NCBI GenBank assembly: GCA_964351655.1
Contig: CAYGPD010000022.1
Span: 1 to 52,467 of the forward strand
From: Hirschia sp964351655
Lineage (GTDB): Bacteria > Pseudomonadota > Alphaproteobacteria > Caulobacterales > Hyphomonadaceae
Direction: 5' to 3'
DNA length: 52,467 nucleotides
Below are positions 23,488 through 32,866 of the stretch, piece after piece. The notes beneath the pieces are model-generated. The model was not told where the DNA came from. It saw only the letters and a list, made by a program, of their open reading frames with translations, and ran no database searches. Within the stretch, counting starts at the first letter, position 1. Each line of letters begins with the position of its first letter. The position numbers and the translations under genes were made by a program.

Positions 23488-26174
23488 TGGCTTATGTAAG
23501 CGCGGCGTCCACGTGGGTCATATGCCCGCGCTTCAAAGTTACCGTTTGTTTGTGCAAAAGGAGGATCTTCATCAAATGCATTGAGAACACCGATAGCGAA
23601 TGTTGTCGCTCCGTCACCCAACAAGCCATCCAGAGTATAGCTATATTGAGCATCAAAAGTGACTTGCTCATCACGTTGAATACCACCACCTTCATCATCA
23701 ACGAGCCCGTCAATATAGCGGATGTAGGTATTCACATTGTGTCCGCCACTGTTGAAACGCACACCAGCGTTGGCGCGCAATTCAGGAGATGGATCACCAA
23801 AGTTCGTGAAGTTACGGCTTCCAGCACCATCAATTACATTCCCATTCACGCCTGTTAGCTCATATTCCAGAACATAAGTTCCTTCGATGAAGGGTGTAAT
23901 GCTACCTGCACCTGTATCAATTGCGTATTTAAGTGAGAAGTCCACAACGCTTGTATTAATGGCGTTTGCATTTACAAAATCAGCAACAACTTGTCCGATA
24001 GTACCACCTGGTGTCAGGATAATTTTCGGGCTGGTTGTATCCGTTCCATTCGCAACGGCTTCATTGATAATGGCCTGTGCATTTTCAGCTGTTAGCACAT
24101 CTTCAAAGCTGAAATTTGTATAGTCCAATTCAAACTCTAGGCCGCCAAAGTCAAAAGTACCACCGACATTAAATGCTTGCGATGTTTCTGGCTTGAGATT
24201 CGAATTACCGTTGGCGCGCGTCGAAATAAAGTTCGTCGCACCATTATAACTCACCTGCGTAAATGTCGTCTGAGTTCCAAACAATTGGAAAGTAGATGGC
24301 GCACGGAAAGAGGTACTGTATGACCCTCTAAGAGTTGCCCAATCTGCAGGACGGTAAACCACACCAATTTTCGGGTCTGTCGTCTCTAGACCATCAATCG
24401 TTTCATACCGTAAAGCACCCTGCACTTCCAGATTATCTGTAAACGGCAGGGACACCTCAGCAAATACAGCCCAACCATCGCGAGAAGCACTAAAGTCAGG
24501 ATTCCCGACCAAGAATGAATAAGCATCTTGGTTAGAAAGCGTATCATAATCGTGCGACAGACTTTCTTCTCTATACTGCCCACCAAAGGCTGCACCAACT
24601 TTACCGCCGCCAAGCTCGAGACCAAGTTCACCAGAAACAACGAAATCAAGTGTCAACGCTTCAGATTTCGCATCCAGAGTCTGCTCACCAAAAATATAGT
24701 CTCGTATTTCTTGTCCATTTTTAAGGGCAGTTGTGTTTGCTGGATCAATCGCTGAACCGAACGGGTTCCAGTAATAACACCCTGCAGCATTGTCACCCGG
24801 CGTCACACCCAAAGCATTTGCAGCTTCAATATTGCGTGCCTGACAGTCTGCTCCACCAAAACCAGCTACCGCCTCAATAAAGTGATCCGTAATCGTGTCA
24901 CTTTGAATGACCAAGCCTTCGCTAATGCCTTTCGTTACGGTCGCTTCCCAGAAAATATCGTCCGTGAAAGCCCCCTCAAGCCCTGCACTAAAGCGAAATG
25001 TATCATTCTCAAATCTGTTTTCAGTCGCCGGCTGTCCCGTTCCGAGTGGGCGCCCAAAATAACGAACATCTGTTTCAAAGATATTGAAAGGCGCATATCC
25101 TGGCACTGTCGCATTATCCAAAATAAAGGGATAACTTGGCGATGTATTTCTCGCAGCACGTGTCCGCGAAAACGCAATTTCAGCAAACCCACCTAAATTG
25201 TCTGAAAGATCATTTGTGTATTTCGCATACCCTTGAAAGCGATTTTCTTTAGGGACGACAGTTTGCTGATCGTGAAAATCAAAGCGACATACCGCCCGCA
25301 CTTCGCCTCCAAGGCGTTCACAATCGGGGTCGGGCGTAAATGGCCCAGTAGATGGATACCCAAGCTCGGCAGGAACCCCAAGAAACGTCCCTGGACTACC
25401 AACACCTGATGTGTTTGTACCGTTAATTGCGCGCAACCAACCAACTTCTTCTCCATAAAGTGGTGTACGATCAAAATATGACGCAGCAGCAACGAGATTT
25501 CCCCAATCCCCTTCAACACCAACAATACCTTCTATCTTAGCGTCTTCTTGATCTCCATCAGAAAAGCGCGCCTGATAGTCAGCCTTCACTTCCATCCCAA
25601 CAAACTTGTCACGCGTAATGAAATTCGCCACACCGGCAACGGCTTCAGACCCATAAATCGCAGACGCACCATCTTTCAATATTTCAAGGCGCTCAATCGC
25701 AATACTGGGCACTAAACTGTTTGTATCCACAAACAGCACACCCGCCGTGGTTGGCACACTGGACGTCACTTGGCGCTTACCATTTAAAAGCACAAGCGTT
25801 GACGCCACACCCAATCCGCGAAGGTTTATGTTGCTTGTACCTGTCGTATACCCTGCAGTGAACACATCCGCGTTATTTTGCGATCCAGCATTGATAGATA
25901 GGGTTTCAACAAGATCACGCACATCTTGCGCGCCAACATCACCAAAAGCTTCTTGTCCAATTGATTCAATCGGAGACGCTTGATCACTAAAAGAAGAACG
26001 CTTGATGTTGGACCCTGTCACAACAATTTTCGCGAGTGTGCGTGTTTCACTCGCCCCCTCTTTAGCTTCGGAAATTTTATCAGGACTTGCATCTTGAGCG
26101 ATGGCATCCAGCGACATCGTCATGGCAAGAACGGCCGCAATGGCTGTCCCCGTATTCTTTGTCATACGTTTCAT
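23488..26174 (-). CDS. TonB-dependent outer-membrane receptor, end lost in gap
   Basis: 895 residues are visible before the gap. A signal peptide (to ~AIAQ, residue 26) is followed by a TonB-box-like region and plug domain (~45-190: LAKIVVTGSNIKR, NINLRGLGVASTLVLLNGKR, SAIYGSEAVAGVANFIT), then a large beta-barrel. The last visible residues, YDPRGRRAYIS, are where family members finish with a terminal strand ending in F, so only a few residues are missing; the frame continuing past the gap is artefactual. GGGAGG precedes the ATG. It is divergent from an AraC regulator and upstream of two acyl-CoA synthetases, suggesting uptake of a lipid-like or acidic substrate (inference). Confidence 0.9.
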
Positions 26175-26532
26175 TATATACCTCCCTGCGCGACTACCGA
26201 TCTTTTACCCAAAACCTCGTGTGCTCTGGGTCCGCCGGAGTTTCCGCTAGGGTAGCGTTGAATAAAAAGCAAAGCCACGCTATCGCAACTGCGAATATTT
26301 AAGTTCATTTTGCGAAATAGAAACTGTCGTTTTGACGAATCAACAAATATTCGTCCCGTCATTTTTGATAAAAAATCAAATAAATTACCACATCTAGCGC
26401 TCTATATATCTCTATACTTATAGAGAGTATCAACCGTGCGCCCAATGCTTGACTATCTGAAAACTCTACAACACTATATTTGGATAGTCGTTCAAATAGG
26501 AAGAAGTAGGCTCTATAGCCGAAACGCAAATA
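26175..26532. promoter_or_regulatory. Divergent TBDT/AraC control region
   Basis: This 358-base AT-rich spacer must hold both promoters. Visible symmetric elements: CGAATATTT (26292-26300) with AAATATTCG (26345-26353); TCTCTAT-N4-ATAGAGA (26409-26426); and GACTATC (26452-26458) with GATAGTC (26484-26490). Any may bind the AraC-type protein, which often uses paired half-sites. No EcfG- or RpoE-type promoter is seen. Confidence 0.45.
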
Positions 26533-27558
26533 ATGCTGCCATATATAGAAACCGACGCTGGGGAGAATACAGTTTCAAATCTAAATATACGGGATGATGT
26601 CGAGTTATTCCGAACGAAAGATTTGGACCAAGCACATGATTTTCTAGCTAAAAAAGTTAGCCCACACCGTATAGAGGTTGTTGAAGATATAGACAGATTA
26701 GATGTCCATTATCGGGGTCTAGTCAATGAATCCATTTCACTGATGCGTATCGGATACGGAACGCGCGTAAAAGCGCAACCAAAAGAATATCGCAATTTAT
26801 TTTTTGCACAAACCATCATGCGCGGAGCCAATCGTATAGCGCGCGGCTCACATGAAGTAGCCCTTCAACCCAACCAATCCATGATGTTATCGCCGGAATC
26901 TCCCTACAATATGGATATCTGCGACGACAGTGAACGTCTTGTGATCGGAATTAACAAAGATATCTTACAGCGCCACCTTGAAACTCTGCTGTTTGAGGAA
27001 GTTTCTACACCCTTGGTTTTCGCAACACAGGTCGCTTCAAATCAAGCCTCCCAAATTTGGCAAAACCACATCGCAAATGTTGCTCAAATTGCCTTCTCCA
27101 TGCAGGGCAATATGCGTCGCAACCAAATGCTTGTTTCCTATCTGGAATCAACCATGACGACAGCCCTATGCGTATTTGAGCACAATTACTCCGAGCGTCT
27201 TTCAAACGACCCTATAGATGGAGATTCGACCAAAATGCGGCGTGCCCTCGATTATATTCATGAGAATGTACGCGAGAATCCAACGCTCTCAGATATCGCC
27301 AAAGAGTCAGGTGTATCTGGACGCAGTCTACAGCTATTATTCCGCAAACGATTTAATCAAACGCCTCTAGAATACTTCAGAACCCAGCGCCTTCACGCAG
27401 TTAAAAACGACTTAGAGCTTGCCCGTCAGGGCACGCGTGTGACTGACGTCATGCTCGACTATGGTATTACAAGTTTTGGACATTTTTCTAAACAATACAA
27501 AGAGGTATTTGGATGCTGCCCAAGGGAAAGCCTACCCGCATCGTCTCAATATGATTGA
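26533..27558 (+). CDS. AraC-family transcriptional regulator
   Basis: A protein of 341 residues. Residues ~1-220 resemble the AraC-binding-2/cupin-like sensing domain. Residues ~235-335 form the paired helix-turn-helix DNA-binding domain: ENPTLSDIAKESGVSGRSLQLLFRKRFNQTPLEYFRTQRLHAVKNDL and VTDVMLDYGITSFGHFSKQYKEVFGCCPRESL. It is divergent from the TonB receptor with a 358-base spacer, so it probably controls receptor and acyl-CoA-synthetase genes in response to their substrate (inference). No good ribosome-binding site precedes the ATG, so the start is uncertain. Confidence 0.88.
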   Translation: MLPYIETDAGENTVSNLNIRDDVELFRTKDLDQAHDFLAKKVSPHRIEVVEDIDRLDVHYRGLVNESISLMRIGYGTRVKAQPKEYRNLFFAQTIMRGANRIARGSHEVALQPNQSMMLSPESPYNMDICDDSERLVIGINKDILQRHLETLLFEEVSTPLVFATQVASNQASQIWQNHIANVAQIAFSMQGNMRRNQMLVSYLESTMTTALCVFEHNYSERLSNDPIDGDSTKMRRALDYIHENVRENPTLSDIAKESGVSGRSLQLLFRKRFNQTPLEYFRTQRLHAVKNDLELARQGTRVTDVMLDYGITSFGHFSKQYKEVFGCCPRESLPASSQYD

Positions 27559-27578
27559 CCTAGTTTAGCGAAAACAGT

Positions 27579-28226
27579 TTATATTCTAAAAGCGCGCTGG
27601 AACAGGCGCGGCATAAAGTTTTGAAAAACAAGCGGTGCATCTGTCACTGCCAGACACACACAAGGTGCTCCCTTCATCGCGATGGGTTGGTGTGGGCTGT
27701 CATGCGCAACAATCTGCATATCACCCGTGTTGAAAGCTCTGTCACCATCATAAAATCCGCCCGCAACAACTTGCGTCAATTCAATACCATTGTGACCGTG
27801 AGCGGAAGCAGAGGCTCCTGGAGAGATGTATAATAAACGCGCAGTCAGACCATCTTCTTCGCTCAATATCTTTTGCTTGATGCCACCACCCATAATTGAC
27901 CATTTAATATCACTTAGATCACCGCATACATCACGCAATGGTTTTGGAAACGTGTAACTTTTGGTCGCTAGCGTAGAAGCAGAAACAGCAGATCGTTCTA
28001 TTTGAGAACCTGCTAACGCCAATACGTCATCTGCACCAAAAGACACCTCACTCATTTGCTCTTGCTCTAGATTAGTTGCTAAAACTTCTTCAAAAGCATC
28101 ATGACGTACACGACAAGTTGGGCACATCGCCAAATGCGTTGCTATAGCTAGGCTCCAGCCAAACTTTAAATCACCGGCAGCATAAAGGTAGAGAAGGTCG
28201 TCATTTACATGGTGAGTGATTTTCAT
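27579..28226 (-). CDS. chrR: ChrR, zinc-binding anti-sigma factor of RpoE
   Basis: A protein of 215 residues. The N-terminal anti-sigma domain has the zinc ligands H6, H31, C35 and C38 (THLAMCPTC), at the same positions as in Rhodobacter sphaeroides ChrR. The C-terminal cupin domain (~95-200) has H143, H145, E149 and H179, each two residues later than the Rhodobacter ligands needed for the singlet-oxygen response. The start overlaps the rpoE stop (ATGA). By homology it holds RpoE inactive until singlet oxygen or organic peroxide causes its release and degradation. Confidence 0.94.
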   Translation of the reverse strand: MKITHHVNDDLLYLYAAGDLKFGWSLAIATHLAMCPTCRVRHDAFEEVLATNLEQEQMSEVSFGADDVLALAGSQIERSAVSASTLATKSYTFPKPLRDVCGDLSDIKWSIMGGGIKQKILSEEDGLTARLLYISPGASASAHGHNGIELTQVVAGGFYDGDRAFNTGDMQIVAHDSPHQPIAMKGAPCVCLAVTDAPLVFQNFMPRLFQRAFRI

Positions 28227-28930
28227 AATGATCCCTCTCCTAAATCTGAATCTAATATAGTTCGCAATTTCTCAAGGGCTAATCGAAGTCGCGATTTCAC
28301 TGTTCCTAAGGGGGCCTTCAAACTCTCAGCTATCTCACTTTGAGTTTCGTCAGCAAAATAAGATTTTTGAAGCACCAACCTTTGTTGTTCTGGGAGTTTT
28401 GCCATTGCTTCGCGAATGGCTTTTGCCCGCTCTTGAATTGTATAGATTTGGTCCGGCGTTTGCTCTGGGTCAGGTTCAAATGCCGGGTCAGTCACATCAG
28501 CTTCAGGGCGTCCCTGCTTTCGCAAAACGTCAATTTTCTTGTTCCTCGCTAAGGTAAATATCCACGTAGATGCCATAGCCTTTTCTGGATCAAATTGAGA
28601 TGCCTTACGCCAGACTAATACAAAAGTTTCCTGCACTATTTCTTCAGCGAGTTCATTTTTTAGACCATACCGCAACATTGTTGACTTTATGCGCGGTCCA
28701 AAATGATTGAACAACCTAGAAAATGCAGCCCTGTCTTGATGACTACCCACCAACGAAAGTTGAGCCGACCAGTCCTCGAATAATTTTTCTTCCAACTGAA
28801 GACCTCTTGGATACGGCTTTAAGGATGTAAACCTTTGTGCATCAATATCCTTCAACCATACAACATTGTCGTCAACGATTGATTGACCGTTGTTGTCAAA
28901 TAGAATCCGAGAGGCAATTTCATGAGTCAT
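28223..28930 (-). CDS. rpoE: RpoE, ECF11-type sigma factor for singlet-oxygen stress
   Basis: 235 residues from the ATG at 28930. Sigma region 2 is seen in FSRLFNHFGPRIKSTMLRYG, ELAEEIVQETFVLVWRKASQF and ASTWIFTLARNKKIDVLRK. Region 4 is seen in KLPEQQRLVLQKSYFADETQSEIAESLKAPLGTVKSRLRLALEKLR. The pairing with ChrR identifies the group. The first ~45 residues are an odd extension. The predicted promoter (28936-28965) would start transcription at about 28929, at the ATG, so a TTG at 28795 (AGAGG 7 bases upstream; 190 aa, normal family length) is a strong alternative start, unless the mRNA is leaderless. Confidence 0.93.
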   Translation of the reverse strand: MTHEIASRILFDNNGQSIVDDNVVWLKDIDAQRFTSLKPYPRGLQLEEKLFEDWSAQLSLVGSHQDRAAFSRLFNHFGPRIKSTMLRYGLKNELAEEIVQETFVLVWRKASQFDPEKAMASTWIFTLARNKKIDVLRKQGRPEADVTDPAFEPDPEQTPDQIYTIQERAKAIREAMAKLPEQQRLVLQKSYFADETQSEIAESLKAPLGTVKSRLRLALEKLRTILDSDLGEGSL

Positions 28931-28935
28931 ACATC

Positions 28936-28965
28936 TCTATACGAGATATGCTCACGCTTGGATCA
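28936..28965 (-). promoter_or_regulatory. RpoE-type promoter of rpoE-chrR
   Basis: On the minus strand TGATCC (28960-28965), 18 bases, TATAGA (28936-28941). The -35 is identical to the R. sphaeroides RpoE -35 and to the one on the opposite strand, with the same spacing, indicating autoregulation. Confidence 0.8.
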
Positions 28966-28999
28966 AAACAGTTGTCAAATTTCTTGCTTTTATAAAAAG

Positions 29000-29028
29000 T
29001 GATCCATTCTCCTTATCGTCTCGTAAAC
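29000..29028 (+). promoter_or_regulatory. RpoE-type promoter of the lipid-modification operon
   Basis: TGATCC (29000-29005), 18 bases, TAAAC (29024-29028). It lies 41 bases before the ATG at 29070. The TGATCC-N18-TA pattern occurs on both strands of this 139-base spacer. Confidence 0.8.
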
Positions 29029-29069
29029 ATTAGTAAAACCACGTTACTTTTGCTTCATCGAGACACATC

Positions 29070-30377
29070 ATGGCTTTTGAACAAACCATAAATATTTCCT
29101 CTGAAACGCCCAAACGTATCGCCATAATTGGTGGAGGCATTTCTGGATTAGGTGCGGCTTGGAAGCTTAGTCACCACCACGATGTTACTCTTTACGAATG
29201 CGAACCAGAGTTAGGCGGTCATGCTCGCACGCGTATGGCGGGTCCTAACCGTGATATTCCTGTAGACACCGGCTTCATGGTATTTAACGATGCCACTTAT
29301 CCCTATTTATTGGATTTATTTGCCGAACTAGACGTGCCAAGCGTGCCAACCACTATGTCATTTGCCGTATCTTTAGATGATGGCGGGTTTGAATACGCAC
29401 TGAGCAACCCCAAACGCATATTCTCCGACCCAAAAAACATTCTTAGTCCAAAATTTTGGGGAATGATCAAAGATATTTTCAAATTCAACAAGAACGCTCA
29501 GATTGCCTTGGAAGATCCCAACCTAACATTAGGCGAGCTTCTCGATAAAATTGGAGTAGGTACCTATTTTCGGCAAAATTACCTATTTCCCCTCGCTGGT
29601 GCAATTTGGAGTACAGCCCGAGAAGACATTATACACTTCCCTGCAACTAGCTTTGTACGTTTCTTCCATAATCATGGTTTGCTGTCAGCACTCAAAGGCC
29701 CACAATGGCGTACCGTAAGCGGCGGCAGCAAAATCTATGTAGACCGCTTGCAGGCCGCATTACTATCCAAGAACGTTTCTTTCAAACTTAACACAAAAGT
29801 CGTTCGCGCAGGCCGCTCCCCTACCCCTTGGGTCAAACTTGAGAGCGGCGAACAAAACAACTTTGATGAGATAATATTCGCTTGCCACTCAAACCAAGCA
29901 TTGGCCATTTTAGCTGACTCAACTCCTAATGAAGAAGACGCACTGGCAGCTCTAAAGTACAGACCAAACCGTGTCATCCTACATGGTGACACCTCCCACA
30001 TGCCGACGAGAAAAGCTGCATGGTCTAGCTGGGTATATCGTGGAAAATCAAACGAAGTAGAAACAGACGGCTCATTCACATATTGGATGAATTTGCTTCA
30101 ACACATTCCACAAGATACTCCCGTCTTTGTCACACTCAATCCCAAAAAGCCGGTTGCAGGAGACCTCATTTATGATGAAACCGTTTTATGGCACCCGCAA
30201 TTTAATGTCGCGGCCCTCAAAGCTCAAAACGATTTGACGCAAGTTCAAGGGCAGAACAATACTTGGTTTTGCGGAGCCTACACGCGCTATGGCTTTCACG
30301 AAGACGGGCTAATGAGCGGCGTCGAAATAGCAAAATCACTTAATGAAAAATACGCAAATTCGGCGGTGGAAGTATGA
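29070..30377 (+). CDS. FAD-dependent amine-oxidase-fold oxidoreductase (UfaD-like candidate)
   Basis: A protein of 435 residues. RIAIIGGGISGLGAAWKLS (16-34) is the FAD-binding Rossmann motif, followed by ECEPELGGHARTRM typical of amine-oxidase/phytoene-desaturase-like flavoproteins; the C-terminus has WFCGAYTRYGFHEDGLMSG, the second FAD contact. The homologue in this context in R. sphaeroides is RpoE-dependent and described as a fatty-acid desaturase in furan fatty acid formation (UfaD); equivalence here is inferred from neighbours. It is the first gene of a six-gene unit behind an RpoE promoter, and its stop overlaps the next start (ATGA). Confidence 0.85.
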   Translation: MAFEQTINISSETPKRIAIIGGGISGLGAAWKLSHHHDVTLYECEPELGGHARTRMAGPNRDIPVDTGFMVFNDATYPYLLDLFAELDVPSVPTTMSFAVSLDDGGFEYALSNPKRIFSDPKNILSPKFWGMIKDIFKFNKNAQIALEDPNLTLGELLDKIGVGTYFRQNYLFPLAGAIWSTAREDIIHFPATSFVRFFHNHGLLSALKGPQWRTVSGGSKIYVDRLQAALLSKNVSFKLNTKVVRAGRSPTPWVKLESGEQNNFDEIIFACHSNQALAILADSTPNEEDALAALKYRPNRVILHGDTSHMPTRKAAWSSWVYRGKSNEVETDGSFTYWMNLLQHIPQDTPVFVTLNPKKPVAGDLIYDETVLWHPQFNVAALKAQNDLTQVQGQNNTWFCGAYTRYGFHEDGLMSGVEIAKSLNEKYANSAVEV

Positions 30378-31156
30378 GCAATACACGCCAGATAAAAGCA
30401 CCACCCAAACTACTTCGCGCCGACGTTTTTCACGGACGAAAAGGTAAAATCAAAAACGCTTTTACCTATAAAGCCGACTATGTTTTACTTGATATATCTC
30501 AGGACACGACCAGTTGGCCAACAGCCATGTCGCACGATAGGTTCAACCTATGGACCATACGCGATAAAGACTATGGGCAGGGCAACAGCACGCTGCAAGC
30601 ATACGCCCACCAGCTCGCCAATGAATGCGCTATTCCCGTTCAGGCACATGCCCATATTCAACTCCTGACAATGCCAGCCTGCCTTGGATTTAGTTTTAAT
30701 CCTATCAGTTTTTGGCTATTTAAAAACAAGCACAACCAACTCATCGCTACAGTCGCTGAAGTTACTAATGTAGGTCGTGATAGGCATTCATATCTTTGTA
30801 AAAACGCTCACTTTTCACCTATCACACCCAAAGATACCATCTCAATTGATAAAGCGATGCATGTCTCGCCTTACCACCCCCTTCATGGTCGGTATGAATT
30901 CCAATTTGATGTGAATGAAAGCACTGTAAATATTGGAATTTTTTATAAAAGCCCAACAAAAGGCGGCATGGTCGCAAATCTGTCAGGACACCTCGCTCCG
31001 CTATCGACAAAAGAAATAATCATATCAAGCCTCAGATTACCTTTCGGGGCGCTACGCGTGATGTTTCTTATTTATTTTCAGGCACTTAAGTTAAAAATGA
31101 AGGGTGCGCACTTTCGTCGCCGCCCGACACCTCCTGCACAGGAATTATCCAAATGA
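30374..31156 (+). CDS. DUF1365 family protein
   Basis: A protein of 260 residues. Landmarks are ADVFHGRKGKIKNAFTYKADYVLLDI near the N-terminus, CLGFSFNPISFWLF (~94-108) and a conserved FHVSPYHP-like segment (here MHVSPYHPLHGRYEF). DUF1365 proteins are almost always encoded between an amine-oxidase-like flavoprotein and a CFA-synthase homologue, as here; the biochemical role is not established. It overlaps both neighbours by 4 bases (ATGA at each end), so the three are tightly coupled. No membrane helix is obvious apart from a C-terminal hydrophobic patch. Confidence 0.9.
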   Translation: MSNTRQIKAPPKLLRADVFHGRKGKIKNAFTYKADYVLLDISQDTTSWPTAMSHDRFNLWTIRDKDYGQGNSTLQAYAHQLANECAIPVQAHAHIQLLTMPACLGFSFNPISFWLFKNKHNQLIATVAEVTNVGRDRHSYLCKNAHFSPITPKDTISIDKAMHVSPYHPLHGRYEFQFDVNESTVNIGIFYKSPTKGGMVANLSGHLAPLSTKEIIISSLRLPFGALRVMFLIYFQALKLKMKGAHFRRRPTPPAQELSK

Positions 31157-32334
31157 TTATATCATCTAAAAGCGCATCAAAAAAATTCTTTGCACTCCTA
31201 GATCGCATCCACACCGGAACACTAAATGTTCAAACTCCCGATGGAAAAATACACCAATTTGGTCAAGGAAATCCGTGTGTTAACTGGGAGATACACGATT
31301 GGGATGTACTCTCTGCCCTCGCGCTGCGCGGTGATGTTGGATTAGGTGAAACCTACGCCCAAGGCATGTGGGATACCCCCGATTTAGAGGCACTTTCCAC
31401 ACTTGCGCTTCTAAATCATGATGTCATCAAAACACCCTTCGGCGGGGCGACATTTCAACGCTTATTATTCATGGCGACAGACAAATTTACCCGCGCGAAT
31501 TCAAAGTCAGGTTCTCGTCGCAATATCGCCGCGCACTATGACATCTCGAACGATTTTTATAGTCGCTGGTTAGACCCTAGCATGACCTATTCCGCAGCCC
31601 TATATAATAAAGAAAATCAGTCACTTGAGGATGCACAAAACGCAAAATATGACCGCTTGTTAAACGCCGTTAGATCAAGTGGCGAGAACACATTGGAGAT
31701 AGGCTGTGGCTGGGGCGGTTTTGCTGAACGTGCCCTCTCAACAAGTGATCAGAACCTCACCGCAGTTACAATTTCAAAAGCCCAACACGCCTTTGCAAAC
31801 AAACGCTTGGCGCAAAATGGATTAAATGAAAGAGCGGATATTCGTCTGCAAGACTATAGAGATATTAAGGGAAAATTTGACTCAATCATATCAATCGAAA
31901 TGGTTGAAGCGGTCGGACAACGCTACTGGCCAACCTATTTTAAAACCATAAAAGACCGTTTGGCCGATAACGGCCGCGCAGCGCTTCAAGCAATTATCGT
32001 TGAAGATGAAGCCTTTGATATTTATCGCAACCGCACAGACTTCATTCGTCAATACACCTTCCCAGGCGGTATGCTTATTTCGCCAGGAGAGATCACCCGA
32101 CAAGCTGAAAAAGTTGGTCTCAAAGCAGATAACCTATTTCGTTTTGGGAAGGACTATGCCCGCACTTTGAGAGAGTGGCGTGGAAAATTTATGGAGATAA
32201 ATCAAGAGCTAGAAAAAGAAGGATACAAGAAAGAGTTCCTTCGTGGGTGGCAATATTACCTCGATACATGCGCCGCTGCTTTTGAGCAAGGAACACGCAC
32301 CAATGTTGTCCATGTGGAGCTAAGTCATGCTTAA
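31153..32334 (+). CDS. CFA-synthase-like SAM-dependent fatty-acid methyltransferase
   Basis: A protein of 393 residues: an N-terminal helical domain (~1-120), then the SAM-binding fold with TLEIGCGWGGFAE (180-192). AHYDISNDFYSRWLDPSMTYS aligns with the CFA synthase substrate region, but the E. coli catalytic Cys139 (YSCAYW) is replaced by A148 (YSAALY), and His266 (LLHTIG) by Q279 (ALQAII); the glutamate in MVEAVG (E252) is kept. Loss of bicarbonate-pocket residues suggests C-methylation of an unsaturated acyl chain rather than cyclopropanation, as in UfaM-type enzymes (inference). It is coupled to DUF1365 (ATGA) and overlaps the next gene by 8 bases. Confidence 0.88.
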   Translation: MIISSKSASKKFFALLDRIHTGTLNVQTPDGKIHQFGQGNPCVNWEIHDWDVLSALALRGDVGLGETYAQGMWDTPDLEALSTLALLNHDVIKTPFGGATFQRLLFMATDKFTRANSKSGSRRNIAAHYDISNDFYSRWLDPSMTYSAALYNKENQSLEDAQNAKYDRLLNAVRSSGENTLEIGCGWGGFAERALSTSDQNLTAVTISKAQHAFANKRLAQNGLNERADIRLQDYRDIKGKFDSIISIEMVEAVGQRYWPTYFKTIKDRLADNGRAALQAIIVEDEAFDIYRNRTDFIRQYTFPGGMLISPGEITRQAEKVGLKADNLFRFGKDYARTLREWRGKFMEINQELEKEGYKKEFLRGWQYYLDTCAAAFEQGTRTNVVHVELSHA

Positions 32335-32818
32335 CTCATCTATTCTTGCTGCGCTTTTATTGTTGGGCGCCCCCTCACCCATTCCCTATGAATCTTATCA
32401 AACGGTCGGCACTGCAAATTACTGGCTCGGCCCATTCAAGCTTTATCGCGCCACATTAATGGCAACTCACACGCCTTTCGACACTAGCGCCCCTTTTGCT
32501 TTAAAGCTTGAATACACGCGCTCTATTCCTGCATCCAAAATTGCAAATGCCTCTATTGTTGAAATGGCACGCTTGAGCAACCAAGCTGAAGACACCTATG
32601 AATATCTACGAGAAGACCTTGAAGCGTGCTTTGGTGATGTCAGCAAAGGCGATGAAATTATTGGCTTTAAACGAAATGAAAACACCACCGAATTTTCACG
32701 AAACGGGGCACTTCGTTGCACGATTGATGAGCCAAATTTTAGCACACACTTCTTTGCGATATGGCTCTCTCCAGATAGTCGATCCCCCAACAAAACCAAA
32801 GACTTAATAGGGCAATAA
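32327..32818 (+). CDS. Chalcone-isomerase-like periplasmic protein
   Basis: A protein of 163 residues beginning with a hydrophobic signal-like segment (MLNSSILAALLLLGAPSP). The core FALKLEYTRSIPASKIANASIVEMARL matches the style of the chalcone-isomerase-like family (PF16036), exported proteins associated with lipid loci. In plants the fold binds fatty acids or isomerises chalcones; here the role is unknown, possibly lipid binding. It begins inside the end of the methyltransferase gene (8-base overlap) and is followed by a 48-base gap, the only real spacing in the operon. Confidence 0.7.
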   Translation: MLNSSILAALLLLGAPSPIPYESYQTVGTANYWLGPFKLYRATLMATHTPFDTSAPFALKLEYTRSIPASKIANASIVEMARLSNQAEDTYEYLREDLEACFGDVSKGDEIIGFKRNENTTEFSRNGALRCTIDEPNFSTHFFAIWLSPDSRSPNKTKDLIGQ

Positions 32819-32866
32819 CCCATCACATTCTGTCAATTCCTCCTTTCAAACAAGGACTCCGGAAAG

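Noticed and set aside
26365..26379. TTGAT-N5-ATCAA as an FNR/CRP-like site
   Set aside because: The spacing is 5 instead of 4 bases and the region is A/T-rich, so chance is likely.
31153..32334. Plain annotation as cyclopropane-fatty-acid synthase
   Set aside because: Residues equivalent to Cys139 and His266 are replaced, and the gene context fits a methylation/desaturation pathway better.
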